Source: Nocardioides albertanoniae | GTDB taxonomy: Bacteria; Actinomycetota; Actinomycetes; Propionibacteriales; Nocardioidaceae | Direction of reading: 5' to 3' | Assembly (NCBI RefSeq): GCF_006716315.1 | Contig: NZ_VFOV01000001.1 | Location: forward strand, 1,098,501 to 1,162,500 | DNA: 64,000 nt | Notes under the pieces: generated by a model | Told to the model about the DNA's origin: nothing | Seen by the model: only the letters and a program-made list of their open reading frames with translations | Database searches by the model: none | Translations under genes and position numbers: made by a program | Shown: piece after piece, positions 17,701 to 25,205 of the stretch | Layout: each line of letters begins with the position of its first letter | Numbering within the stretch: position 1 is the first letter of the stretch

Positions 17701-18249
17701 GGCGACATGGGTATGAAGGTCCGGGTCGCCGGCACGGGAGTCCCGGTGGCGGAACGCGGCCGCGATCAAGCCGCGGGTCTTGACCTGCCGCGCCCCGTCG
17801 GTCCCTTCGCGGGTGAACAGCACCTCGCGCTCGACATACGCCATCGCGTCGTTGACCGCGGCATCGTGGGCCTGCTCGATCGCACGCGCGATCTCGGGTG
17901 GCGCGACCGCCCAAAGCGTCGAGACCGACTTCACCGGGCTGAAGGTCAGATCGAACCCTGCCACCCCGTCCGACCGCGTCCGCCGACCCAACGGTCTCCC
18001 GGTGACGGGATGCTCGCCGACGCCGAACAGGTGGCCCATCTGTTCGGCTGTCACCACATCGCCCGCGTTGATCCCGTCCGGGCCAGCGAAGGCGTCGAGC
18101 CCAGATCCCGCCCACCGACCGGGCGCCTCGCCCTTGGCCTCGTAGTAGTCCGCCAGCGCTGTGGCGCCGAGCTCGGTGGAGTCACCCGCCGCTACCTGGC
18201 GGGTCAGGTACTCGTACCCCGAGCCTGCGGTCAGCTTGTGGATCGTCAT
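14746..18249 (-). CDS. MobF-family conjugative relaxase (TrwC/TraI-like) with helicase domain
   Basis: Nicks DNA at oriT and unwinds it for transfer; 1167 residues. The ATG at 18249 starts MTIHKLTAGSGYEYLTRQV, with the N-terminal Tyr residues where MobF relaxases carry the nucleophile. The metal-binding triad is in HRDSRAGDPDLHTHVAVANK, the MobF signature. A helicase follows, with Walker A APAGSGKTTAVE, Walker B TLVVIDEAGMAD, and later motifs RLLGDDQQLSAVGAGGVL and GYASTVHTAQGLTADVVHG. The C-terminus is hydrophilic. The full domain order is kept, so the protein is probably functional. The coupling ATPase and pilus genes usually found with it are absent from the element. Confidence 0.93.
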   Translation of the reverse strand: MTIHKLTAGSGYEYLTRQVAAGDSTELGATALADYYEAKGEAPGRWAGSGLDAFAGPDGINAGDVVTAEQMGHLFGVGEHPVTGRPLGRRTRSDGVAGFDLTFSPVKSVSTLWAVAPPEIARAIEQAHDAAVNDAMAYVEREVLFTREGTDGARQVKTRGLIAAAFRHRDSRAGDPDLHTHVAVANKVQAKLSGKWLTVYGRLLFQHTVAISETYNTALEYRLGEALGVTFAERANPRERRAVREIVGVSAGLCRVWSRRARDIDRREDDLVSAFIAEHGRPPTESERLGLVQQANLETRAPKHEPRAEADQRRIWRRQASEFLGSESTLAAMIHEALDVSPPVRRSTSTDVVDTHVIHAMAVAVITELETRRATWQSWHLRAEAERQVRAMAPGQIRAGDLPAMADAVVAAAVGMSVSLTPDDDPIDQRTDLRQPSGLRRSGGTSVYRHTGADHYTSQRILQAEQRLVDAAGLGSDFAFSAEEVDIVLAASAVAGVRLNDGQHALVHALAGGGHRVRLALAPAGSGKTTAVEVLAAVWTMNGYDAIGLAPSAAAAKVLQEATGLPCETLAKIDDEVATQPTNTGGDRRSGLSTRIGPETLVVIDEAGMADTLTLDRVVAFCISRGATIRLLGDDQQLSAVGAGGVLRDITHRHGADRLEEVVRFIDPGEAAASLDLRDGDQTAIGFYLDHDRIHTADEDTTIAEVLAAWQHDRDDGLDTLMLAPTRNMAATLNHQARTRRLAGIAPRTEVELADGNQASVGDTIITRHNQRRLAVSGTDWVKNGDRWTITRIRGAALTVRHATTGLKASLPAEYVHDHVELGYASTVHTAQGLTADVVHGIVDGREDRQMLYTMLTRGRRENHVHLVLEPIDPVEADRRQCMLPGLQEQLTAIQILDDVVGRDGAAVSATTTLRRGRSWSTQLHDASLRYADAVATGAMRVLGSGWEDALDAAGEGPLPWLPAIPADLARDESWGPYLTARSQHVEVTRQGFLDHLVGADIPTAIESQKRPAWMTRYADVLGDLHDTVALWRAARGVPEDDPRPTGPAVTEPRAGRFQRHLLRQLTGRYSDSVQRWHELILRRTGIQAQDDHTRGEAIELARLLDTLHRRGHDSRGLLDRALSSGALPEGHAIAALTYRVRRLTPRDPLQSRSESAGHAGPSAIGM

Positions 18250-18527
18250 GGTCACGTACCCCAGGGGCAGGGGAGGACCGCGAGTGGCCGAGGGGGAGCG
18301 GGAATGAAAGAGGTCTGTGCGTTCTGCGGGGTAGTCCGTGGCTCGCATGCCGCCCTGGCGGGGAGGAGGAGGTACCGGGCGCGACCCCGATCGCGATCCG
18401 CATTGCGCTCTTCCACCAAATGACCCTGACCGGCATGACCGAGCTCGACCTCTCCTACTCGACGCCGAGCGCGCCACCCCCGGGTCTGATCACATCCCGG
18501 TGCCGCGCGACCCCAGGACCTGTCGGC
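18250..18527. other. Relaxase upstream region, candidate oriT; one tiny ORF
   Basis: This 278-bp gap precedes the relaxase start and is the expected place for a MobF oriT, although I cannot identify a nick site. It contains G-tract-rich sequence (GGGGGAGCGGGAATGAAAG near 18290) and a possible 39-codon ORF (18304-18423, +) starting MKEVCAFCGVV with a CxxC pair and a good GGGGGAG ribosome site. The ORF runs into basic low-complexity sequence and may be chance. Confidence 0.3.
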
Positions 18528-19850
18528 TCAGCCACTGAACAACAGGTACAAGCCGCCGACTGTGTAGGTGATCATCACGACCAGCAGGCCGAGCTGTCCG
18601 GTGACCTGGTGGGTTCTCGGAAGAAGCTTGACGGCGCGATCGTGGGCGGCGATGACACCGAGGACATGGCCGGTCACCACGGCGAGGACCTTGATGACGG
18701 CGATCGTCGTAGGTTGGCTGGAGAGGAAGTAGACCGGGGTCCAATCGGCTGTGCCGAGCAGGTTCGAGCCGTTGAGCATCGGGTCGCTCAGCTGGATCAG
18801 AACCTGTTGGCCGTACTCGAGCAGGAGCGTCATGTAGTGCGCGACGACGTAGCCGACGATGATAGGCGCGACGGAGTGGGCAAAGAGCGCTGGCAGCTGA
18901 GCTCGCCTTAGACCTGGACCGACGGCGGTGGCAATGGTCCCGGCGGTGAAGGTGACGCCCACGAAGACGCAGAAGGCCAGCAGTACCAAGGTGCCGAGGA
19001 CGGTGGCGTCAATGACCGTGGTCTGGGTGATGCGTGCCCACGTCGGAGAGCGGCTGAAGCTGTCATACGCGGTCGACCCGAGCAGCACCGCCACGACGGC
19101 GACGCGGCTCGGGCTGGCGTCGAGGCCGTCCAGGTGGTTGAGCGGCCATTGCCAGATGCGGTTGCCGTCGGCGTCTCGCCCCAACGGTGACAGTTGGCCG
19201 ATGAGGGTCGAGTAGGCCTCGAACGGATCCGCGCGCTCGAACCAACGCTCCCCGAAGATGACGGCGCCGAGGACGAGGGTGACCACGTAGACCGTGAACC
19301 ATCCGCGAATGGGCGTGATGTAGGTGGAGTTGGGTGCGGCCAACTCGAGCCAGGCGAAGGCGAACAGCCCGATCGTGGCAGGCCAGTAACCGGCGAAACG
19401 AGGGAGCGGGATCAGTCCGCCACGAAGGGCCGGGCCGCCCAGGGCCGTGATGCCTGCATAGACCGTGCGCAGCGGGCTGATCGCCTTCCAGGCGGGTCCG
19501 AACAGGAGTGATACCGGCACAAGTCCGACCCAGACGAACACGTAGACGATCCCGAAGACCGGGTTGGAAGCAAGGTCCGGTCCGGCGACGAGCGCCCAGA
19601 CGAAGTAGCCGAAGGCGATCATGCCGAGAGTGCGTGCTGCTCCCTCGGCCCAACGGGAATCGAGGGCGATCGCGAGCCACGTCGGCAGCCGACGGCCCTT
19701 GCTTGCGTCAAGGCGCGGGCGGCGCCAAGCAAGAATGAGGATCACGAACGAAGCCGCCAGCGCGATCCCGGACCCGGTGATGGCATAGCTGGCCGGGATA
19801 GGAAGGTCCTGTGCGCCCCCGATGCCGTGAGCGGGAAAGAGGGTGTACAT
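18528..19850 (-). CDS. Polytopic membrane protein of unknown function
   Basis: 440 residues with about ten hydrophobic helices. Non-membrane pieces include FGPAWKAISPLRTVYAGI, ERADPFEAYSTLIGQLSPLGRD and HSVAPIIVGYVVAHYMTLLLEYGQQ, in which His residues lie within or near helices as in haem or copper membrane proteins. I do not recognise a characterised family. It is coupled to the cupredoxin-like lipoprotein gene 5 bp upstream, and the pair is driven from the 20.3-20.45 kb region carrying two BlaI-type dyads. That makes a role in copper or respiratory-chain handling likely. Confidence 0.65.
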   Translation of the reverse strand: MYTLFPAHGIGGAQDLPIPASYAITGSGIALAASFVILILAWRRPRLDASKGRRLPTWLAIALDSRWAEGAARTLGMIAFGYFVWALVAGPDLASNPVFGIVYVFVWVGLVPVSLLFGPAWKAISPLRTVYAGITALGGPALRGGLIPLPRFAGYWPATIGLFAFAWLELAAPNSTYITPIRGWFTVYVVTLVLGAVIFGERWFERADPFEAYSTLIGQLSPLGRDADGNRIWQWPLNHLDGLDASPSRVAVVAVLLGSTAYDSFSRSPTWARITQTTVIDATVLGTLVLLAFCVFVGVTFTAGTIATAVGPGLRRAQLPALFAHSVAPIIVGYVVAHYMTLLLEYGQQVLIQLSDPMLNGSNLLGTADWTPVYFLSSQPTTIAVIKVLAVVTGHVLGVIAAHDRAVKLLPRTHQVTGQLGLLVVMITYTVGGLYLLFSG

Positions 19851-19855
19851 CGGTG

Positions 19856-20299
19856 TCAGCGCGCTTCGATTTGCACGATCAACGCATCGGACTCGTGCTC
19901 CTCCACTTCGACCACGCCCGGCTTGTCGATGGTGACCTGGATCGTGGTCGTGCCCTCGGAGAACTCGGGGGTCTGCTCCGGACTGGAGTGGACGTGGAGG
20001 CCGCCGGCCCGATCGGAGGTGACGACAAAGGTCACCGGTTCGCCGACCTTGGCCTGAATCCGGGTGCCCTTAGGAGTCACAGACTTTCCGGAGATGGACA
20101 CCTCGACGACTGGCCCTTCGGGTTCCTGCTGCACCGGGCTGGAGGAGGAACGCGCTGGCGAGGCGGCCTGATCACCCGTGGACGGGGACGAGGACTGTGC
20201 AGGCGTGGGTGTCGTGGCCGGGGCTGTGCCGCCACCGCCGCATCCTGCGAGCAGCATCACGACCGCTCCCGCGCCAGCTACCGCCAGTGCCTTCTTCAC
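19856..20299 (-). CDS. Cupredoxin-like lipoprotein
   Basis: Exported lipoprotein of 147 residues. The lipobox LAGC ends the signal near residue 19, followed by a Ser/Pro/Thr linker to about residue 60. It then has a beta-sandwich domain (VVEVSISGKSVTPKGTRIQAKVG, FVVTSDRAGGLHVHS, TIDKPGVVEVEEHESDALIVQIEAR). The topology resembles EfeO/cupredoxin-like domains, and HVHS plus the His of EEHES could bind metal. The full blue-copper ligand set (Cys-His-Met) is absent. It forms a two-gene unit with the membrane protein downstream. Confidence 0.68.
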   Translation of the reverse strand: MKKALAVAGAGAVVMLLAGCGGGGTAPATTPTPAQSSSPSTGDQAASPARSSSSPVQQEPEGPVVEVSISGKSVTPKGTRIQAKVGEPVTFVVTSDRAGGLHVHSSPEQTPEFSEGTTTIQVTIDKPGVVEVEEHESDALIVQIEAR

Positions 20300-20335
20300 A
20301 GCAGATCCCTTTCGTCAGCGGGGCCATCACCCCGT

Positions 20336-20357
20336 CTCCTACAACAAGTAGTAGGAG
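20336..20357. promoter_or_regulatory. BlaI/CopY-type operator
   Basis: CTCCTAC-aacaa-GTAGTAG (20336-20354) fits the 7-5-7 dyad seen elsewhere in the element with 6 of 7 arm pairs. The outer CTCCTAC/GTAGGAG also pair. It lies 37 bp upstream of the lipoprotein start on the minus strand, a repressing position for that unit. Confidence 0.65.
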
Positions 20358-20421
20358 GGTAAAGGTGGGTGCTGAGAGTTCTCCAAACATGCGGCACCCG
20401 CAGCGCACGGCGACGGAGCGT

Positions 20422-20443
20422 CTCCTATCATGAGTAGTAGGAG
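20422..20443. promoter_or_regulatory. BlaI/CopY-type operator
   Basis: CTCCTAT-catga-GTAGTAG (20422-20440) nearly duplicates the site 86 bp away; the two 22-bp blocks agree except at four central bases. It ends in the ribosome-binding site of the small gene at 20452, so a bound repressor would cover the start of the BlaI-M56 unit and give autoregulation. Confidence 0.68.
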
Positions 20444-20451
20444 GTGTGCCG

Positions 20452-20613
20452 TTGACACCCGTGGAGCTGACCTGTCCCGACTGCCAGGTGACACTTGTGG
20501 CAGACAGCGTGGTTGAGCTGGCCGACGTGGTCGGTAAGCACGAGCTCAGCATCCACGAGCGACAGGCCGTGCGCCAGCATGTGCTGTCCAGGATCGGGGC
20601 GCAGAACCGATGA
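20452..20613 (+). CDS. Small CPDC-motif protein upstream of blaI
   Basis: A 53-codon gene starting at TTG 20452, seven bases after AGGAGG; a GTG at 20446 or 20461 is possible in the same frame. It reads TPVELTCPDCQVTLV at the start and ends VRQHVLSRIGAQNR. The single CxxC pair could bind a metal as half of a site, suggesting a dimeric metal or thiol sensor. It lies 35 bp upstream of the BlaI-like gene and shares its operator. No characterised family is recognised. Confidence 0.55.
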   Translation: MTPVELTCPDCQVTLVADSVVELADVVGKHELSIHERQAVRQHVLSRIGAQNR

Positions 20614-20648
20614 GTGTTGCGGCGTAAGAGTGAGGGAGAATCACCGGT

Positions 20649-21041
20649 ATGCGTCAGTTCGGGCATCTAGAAGCCAAGGTGATGGACCGGTTGTGGTCGG
20701 CGGATCGGCCGCTGACGGTTCGCGAGGTTCATGCGCTTCTGCCTACCGATCGGCAGCGGGCGTACACGACGGTGATGACGGTGATGGACAAGCTCTTCCG
20801 CAAGGGCGTCCTCGAGCGAGAGCTTGACGGCAAGGCCTATCGCTATCGTCCGGTGGCGTCGCGTGCGGAGCACACTGCCACGGCCATGGAGGAACTGCTC
20901 AGCACGAGTGGTACGCCGCGGTCGACATTGCTTCACTTCGTCGGTCAGCTCAGCGCCGAGGAGGCCCAGGAGCTGCGCGAGGCACTAGACGCCGTCGCCG
21001 TCGATCCTGTGGACCGATCGACCGGGGAGGGACGGTCGTGA
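20649..21041 (+). CDS. BlaI/MecI/CopY-family repressor
   Basis: Winged-helix repressor of 130 residues. The DNA-binding domain spans about residues 5-70 (FGHLEAKVMDRLWSADRPLTVREVHALL, then RAYTTVMTVMDKLFRKGVLERE), with the family's AYTTVMTVMDKL recognition helix. The C-terminal dimerisation helix region follows (TLLHFVGQLSAEEAQEL). There is no CxC metal motif as in CopY, so release is more likely by proteolysis than by copper binding. It overlaps the M56 protease gene by four bases (GTGA), the standard BlaI-BlaR1 type arrangement. Confidence 0.9.
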   Translation: MRQFGHLEAKVMDRLWSADRPLTVREVHALLPTDRQRAYTTVMTVMDKLFRKGVLERELDGKAYRYRPVASRAEHTATAMEELLSTSGTPRSTLLHFVGQLSAEEAQELREALDAVAVDPVDRSTGEGRS

Positions 21042-22024
21042 TCGCCGTCGTCGTGCTGATCGTGGTTGCCGCCACCGCCGGAACCCTGGGCGCCACGATG
21101 CTCTCGCGCGCCGGGTGGGTGAGGCGAGCGCCGGTCATCGGGTTGGTCGTGTGGCAGTCGGTGTCGGTGACCATCCTGGCCTCGGTGCTCCTGGCGGCCG
21201 CGCTGGTTGCGTTGCCGCCGCCCGTATTCTCGGCGGCATCTGGCTGGCTCGGGACCTGTCTGGGCCTGCTCGAGGGGCACTATGCTGCGCCGTTCGGCTG
21301 GATCGGGCGCGTGACGGGCGCGGTGATCGGGTGTGTCGTCCTGGCTCGAGCGGTGGGTTGCACGATGTTGGAGGCCCGCGCAGCGGGCGTTGCGCGTCGG
21401 GTCACGCGCGGGCGGCTCGCCCTGCTTGCGGCCCCGAGATCTGATGGCGTGCTGCTCCTCGAGGACGATCGTCCAGCGGCTTACTGCGTACCTGGCCGCC
21501 GACCGGTGGTCGTCCTCACCACGGGTGCCGAGCGACTCTTGCGTCCTGAGCAGAGGATCGCGGTGCTGACCCATGAACGGGCGCATCTTCGGGCGAGGCA
21601 CCACTGGGCGGTGTTGTGGGCATCGGGGCTGAACCGTGCCTTCGGGTTCGTTCCCGCGTTCGCGCACGGCGCCCGAGAGGTGGAGTTGCTGGTCGAGATG
21701 CATGCCGATGACGCGGCCGCACGAGCTAGCGGTCGTCAGAGTCTGGCTGAGGCGCTGGTCAGGATGGCCTCGGGCCCGGCGCCCACCGCGACGCTTGCCG
21801 CCCACGGTGCAGACGCAGTGACCCGCGTTCGGAGGCTGCTTGGTCGGCCCGAGCGGCTGGGCGCCGGCGCGCGGGTGGCGCTGACCGGGCTCGCGGCCGC
21901 GCTGCTGCTCGGTCCGGTGCTGATCGGGCTGCTCCCGGCGATCGAGTCGACCCTGCGGGAGCACTGCGCACCGTATGAGCATGCTTGTGACGTGCCGGGA
22001 CGTTCAGACGTCGCGCTGCCCTGA
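21038..22024 (+). CDS. M56-family membrane metallopeptidase (BlaR1-like protease part)
   Basis: Membrane protein of 328 residues. The Zn-protease motif HERAH is in LTHERAHLRARHHW, and a distal acidic segment VELLVEMHADDAAARAS provides the third ligand. There are about four transmembrane helices, two near the N-terminus, one mid-protein and one at the C-terminus (ALTGLAAALLLGPVLIGL). It lacks the penicillin-binding sensor domain of true BlaR1, so the signal must be sensed otherwise. It is coupled to the BlaI-like repressor, its presumed substrate. Its last 21 bases overlap the 3' end of the convergent copD-type gene. Confidence 0.85.
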   Translation: MIAVVVLIVVAATAGTLGATMLSRAGWVRRAPVIGLVVWQSVSVTILASVLLAAALVALPPPVFSAASGWLGTCLGLLEGHYAAPFGWIGRVTGAVIGCVVLARAVGCTMLEARAAGVARRVTRGRLALLAAPRSDGVLLLEDDRPAAYCVPGRRPVVVLTTGAERLLRPEQRIAVLTHERAHLRARHHWAVLWASGLNRAFGFVPAFAHGAREVELLVEMHADDAAARASGRQSLAEALVRMASGPAPTATLAAHGADAVTRVRRLLGRPERLGAGARVALTGLAAALLLGPVLIGLLPAIESTLREHCAPYEHACDVPGRSDVALP

Positions 22025-23998
22025 TCCTGTGTCGGATCCGTCGGGGGACCGGTCCGCCAGCGCTTGCAGTCGAGCGTTGTACGCGGCCCGCGCTGCATCT
22101 CCGTCCCGTTCAGCTCGCCTGTCGAGACGACGGGCCTCACGGCCGTCGGCGCGGACCCAGGCGGCAACGAGCGCTGCTGCCAGAAGTGCGAGTGGGAGGT
22201 CACCCATGGCCCAGCCCAGGGACGCGCCCAGATATTGGTCCTGCGCGAGGGTGTCGCCCCAGGTGCGCCCCAGCCCGCCGTACCACTCTTGAGCCAAGAT
22301 CTTGCGGCTGGACATCAACGAGATCGAGAAGAAGGCGTGGAACGCGAAGGTCGCCATCACCAGCAGGACCCGCAGCGGATAGGGCGGTCGGCGGGGCCCC
22401 GGATCCTCGCCGCACACGACGTTGGCGAGCAGGTAGCCGCTGAGCAGGAAGTGCGCGGTCATCAGCAGATGTCCGGTGTGTGTACTCAGGGCAAGCTCGA
22501 AGAGCCCGGAGTAGTAGAAGGTGGGCAGACTGATGATGAAGAGGCCGGCCGCCACCAGTGGATGCCCGAGCAGGCCGACGGGCCACGAGTGCACGATGAC
22601 GAGGAGCCACTCCCGGGCGCCGCGGGAGCCGTCCGTACGTCGTCGAAGTACACGCAGCGCCAGGGTCACCGGGCTGCCGAGCACCAAGAGGATCGGAACC
22701 AGCGTGGCGATGGTCATGTGTTGAACCATGTGCATGCTGAACAACACCTCGCCGTAGGTTCCTGGGGGCCCACTGGTCGCCCACAGCAGAACCAGGCAAC
22801 CGAGGAGCCATAGCACCGTGCGGCCTCGTGACCAGACGACGCCGCGCTGATGGAGTCGGCGCACACCGAGCAGATAGAGCACGGCCGCGAGCACGGCGAC
22901 AGGGCCCCAGAACGTGTCCAGGCGCCATTCGGTGATCCATCGTTGGGCCGTCAGCTCGGGCGGCATGGGCTGCCCGAGGATCGCCTCGGCCGGAGTCGCC
23001 GCGGGTTCTGTGCCGGAGCCCGATGGAGGCGCGGAGCGGCCCAAAGCGACCCCGGTACCGATCGCGACGCCCATCAGGGCAAGCTCTCCAACGGCGAGGC
23101 GTGCGAAACGGCCCCCGGTGAAGGATGCCGGGGTCGAGGCCAGCAGGCGCCGTCGATGCCACCAGCCGATCCCCAGGCATGCACCTAGCACCGCTGCCTT
23201 GATGGCGAGCAAGGCTCCATACGTGCTGAGGAGGTCGGCGACGGCAGGCACCCGGATGCCGGCAGCGAGCACTCCCGACAGGCCTACCAGCGCTGCACAC
23301 CAGCCGGCGAGGCGAGAGAATCCCGAGATCACGGACGTCGTGCGGGCAGCGGCGCCGGCAACCAGGAGAGCGGCCAGGGTGCCGACCCAGATCGTGACCG
23401 GGACCAGGTGCAGAAACTGCAGGTTCACTCCGAGATCGTGGTCGGAGTCTCCTGCGGCGTGCCCGGTCAGGGCGAGTGGCCACAGGGCAGCCAGGGCCAG
23501 CAACGTGCTGAATCCGATGCCGGTCACGCTGCGCACCAGGGCCGCGGTGGTCGTCGCGGCCGCAGCGAGGACGAGGCTGGCCGCAAGTGCCTTGCCGTAG
23601 TCGATCTGGGTGATGAAGAACCACACCGGCGCCCACCCTCCGGACCACGGTGAGACCCCTGAGACATCAGCCTGTACGAAGATGATCTCGATGGCTCCCG
23701 CAACGACCCAGGTGGAGCCGGCGGCAGCGGCTACGACCTGGCTCCTGCGCTGTGCAGCCCCAAGGAGGCGCCGGCCCGCTCCTGGCAGCAGCACCGCCGC
23801 CAACACCAGGCTGCCGATCGTCACCGTTGCGGCGACATCGCGCACGACGCGAGCGACGGGCAGACCCCACCGAGTGAGGGCGCCGGGGTCGGGGAGGCCT
23901 GATGTCGGAGACGCGACCGCGCCGGTGAGCGACAACAGGGCGACGGTCACCAGGACAGGAGTGGTCAGCAGACCGATGAGGAGAGCTCTCCTGGTCAC
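22004..23998 (-). CDS. Bifunctional CopD/CtaG-like membrane protein
   Basis: 664 residues, about 14-15 membrane helices. The N-terminal half is a CopD copper-resistance domain (around GLPVARVVRDVAATVTIGSL and LNLQFLHLVPVTIWVGTLAALLV). The C-terminal half is a caa3-CtaG type cytochrome oxidase assembly domain with His clusters such as FSMHMVQHMTIATLVPILLVLG and HTGHLLMTAHFLLSGYLLA. It probably imports or passes copper across the membrane and supplies it to oxidase. It overlaps copC by four bases (ATGA), so CopC could hand copper to it. Confidence 0.87.
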   Translation of the reverse strand: MTRRALLIGLLTTPVLVTVALLSLTGAVASPTSGLPDPGALTRWGLPVARVVRDVAATVTIGSLVLAAVLLPGAGRRLLGAAQRRSQVVAAAAGSTWVVAGAIEIIFVQADVSGVSPWSGGWAPVWFFITQIDYGKALAASLVLAAAATTTAALVRSVTGIGFSTLLALAALWPLALTGHAAGDSDHDLGVNLQFLHLVPVTIWVGTLAALLVAGAAARTTSVISGFSRLAGWCAALVGLSGVLAAGIRVPAVADLLSTYGALLAIKAAVLGACLGIGWWHRRRLLASTPASFTGGRFARLAVGELALMGVAIGTGVALGRSAPPSGSGTEPAATPAEAILGQPMPPELTAQRWITEWRLDTFWGPVAVLAAVLYLLGVRRLHQRGVVWSRGRTVLWLLGCLVLLWATSGPPGTYGEVLFSMHMVQHMTIATLVPILLVLGSPVTLALRVLRRRTDGSRGAREWLLVIVHSWPVGLLGHPLVAAGLFIISLPTFYYSGLFELALSTHTGHLLMTAHFLLSGYLLANVVCGEDPGPRRPPYPLRVLLVMATFAFHAFFSISLMSSRKILAQEWYGGLGRTWGDTLAQDQYLGASLGWAMGDLPLALLAAALVAAWVRADGREARRLDRRAERDGDAARAAYNARLQALADRSPDGSDTGSGQRDV

Positions 23999-24630
23999 TC
24001 CTGACCGTCCTTGCGACGACGCAGCAGGACGACCGGCATCGCGATCAAGGGCACGAGCAGGACGGCGAGGAACACGATACGGCCGGCGGTGGTTCCTGGT
24101 GCCTCCTTGGCGGCGTCGGTGCCCGAGGACCGATTACCGCTCGATGGCCGCGGTTCGTCCGTCATCGAAGCTGACGCAGTCGGCGAGGCACTGGGCGAGG
24201 CGTCTCCCGGGTTCGTCGCTGGGCGAGCCGCGACGGTGAACTTGACGGTTCCGGTGACCGGATGACCATCGGTTGAGACGACGCGAAAGCTGAGTGTCCA
24301 CGGGACCGCGTCGCCACCGGCGCCCGACGTGGCTGTCGCAGGCACGGCCGCGACCAGCTGGGTTCCTTCGGCTGTGGGGGAGGACAGCGAGGTGGCGGGC
24401 GTCTCCGGGGCGGAGAGGGTCAGCGTTGCGTACTCCGCGCTGATGGCCTCGTTGAAGGTGAGCCGCACCTGGGTCGGCATGGCCGACAGTTGCGCGCCGG
24501 CCGCCGGGTTCGACGCGACCACCGCGGTGTGCGCCTCGGCGGGAGCAACCGAGCCGAGGAGGGCGACCGCCCCGACCATGGCGGCCGCAACGAGCGTTGC
24601 GAGGTGTCGCGGACGCGTGGGATGGGGCAT
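23995..24630 (-). CDS. copC: CopC-domain copper-binding protein, membrane-anchored
   Basis: Exported protein of 211 residues. The signal peptide ends APAEA, and the mature N-terminus is HTAVVASNPAAGAQL. Its first His is the Cu(II) ligand of CopC proteins, and a second ligand His occurs in STDGHPVTGTVKF. A Ser/Pro-rich linker leads to a C-terminal helix (IVFLAVLLVPLIAMPVVLL) and a basic end. It is first in the copC-copD unit. A weak 7-5-7 dyad near 24712 lies 82 bp upstream of its start and could regulate it. Confidence 0.88.
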   Translation of the reverse strand: MPHPTRPRHLATLVAAAMVGAVALLGSVAPAEAHTAVVASNPAAGAQLSAMPTQVRLTFNEAISAEYATLTLSAPETPATSLSSPTAEGTQLVAAVPATATSGAGGDAVPWTLSFRVVSTDGHPVTGTVKFTVAARPATNPGDASPSASPTASASMTDEPRPSSGNRSSGTDAAKEAPGTTAGRIVFLAVLLVPLIAMPVVLLRRRKDGQE

Positions 24631-24711
24631 CGGAGTCTCCTTCGACTGGTGCGCTCGTTCGTCTAATGCTCTCGCTGGGTTCGGCCGCCACGGTCGGCGC
24701 GACCCAGGCGC

Positions 24712-24730
24712 GTACGATGCAAAGTAGTAG
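24712..24730. promoter_or_regulatory. Weak BlaI/CopY-type dyad
   Basis: GTACGAT-gcaaa-GTAGTAG matches the element's operator dyad at four of seven arm pairs; the right arm GTAGTAG is canonical. It lies between divergent copC and the CmtR-like gene, nearer copC's promoter side. It is the least convincing of the set. Confidence 0.4.
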
Positions 24731-24790
24731 TGGCGACTGGGAAGTTCCTGAGAGCTGCGCCGGCATCCGAGAATCGCCGGCTGGCGAGAC

Positions 24791-24825
24791 TTGACATGGC
24801 GTGCGCGACTGGCGATAACATCGCC
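24791..24825 (+). promoter_or_regulatory. Promoter with overlapping CmtR-type operator
   Basis: TTGACA (24791-24796), a 17-bp spacer and GATAAC (24814-24819) form a near-consensus promoter. A perfect dyad GGCGAT-AAC-ATCGCC (24811-24825) covers the -10, so a bound ArsR-type repressor would block polymerase. The start codon at 24828 lies where transcription should begin, with no ribosome site in front, so the message is probably leaderless. Confidence 0.7.
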
Positions 24826-24827
24826 GA

Positions 24828-25205
24828 ATGGCGATCATTAATGTCGAAGGGGTTGGCGCTCCGCCGATCGACGAGCGTTCCGCTGGCGTTGCCGCAGCCT
24901 GCTTGTTCCGCGGGATGAGTGATCCCTCGCGCGTAGCGATCCTGCGGCACCTGCTCCTGGGGGAGCACCGCGTGGCGGATCTGACCCAACACCTCGGATT
25001 GGCCCAGTCCACGGTCTCGAAGCACCTGGCCTGCCTTCGCGACTGCGGGCTGGTCGAGTCCCGGTCGGTCGGACGGTCGTCGGTGTACTCGCTGACGCAT
25101 CGCGACGCGGTGCTCAAGGTGTTCGCGGCCGCAGAAGAGCTTCTGGCTGCCACTGGAGACGCCGTCGTGTTGTGTCCGGTCAACGGTGAGGAGGCGGCAC
25201 AGTGA
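24828..25205 (+). CDS. ArsR/SmtB-family metal sensor, CmtR type
   Basis: Winged-helix repressor of 125 residues, first gene of a regulator-exporter-exporter unit. The recognition helix region is GLAQSTVSKHLACLRDCGLVES. C69 and C73 in ACLRDC sit where mycobacterial CmtR has its two helix Cys ligands, and C116 in VVLCPVN matches its C-terminal Cys, so Cd(II) or Pb(II) is the likely inducer. The dyad over its own -10 indicates autoregulation. It overlaps the CDF transporter gene by four bases. Confidence 0.88.
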   Translation: MAIINVEGVGAPPIDERSAGVAAACLFRGMSDPSRVAILRHLLLGEHRVADLTQHLGLAQSTVSKHLACLRDCGLVESRSVGRSSVYSLTHRDAVLKVFAAAEELLAATGDAVVLCPVNGEEAAQ

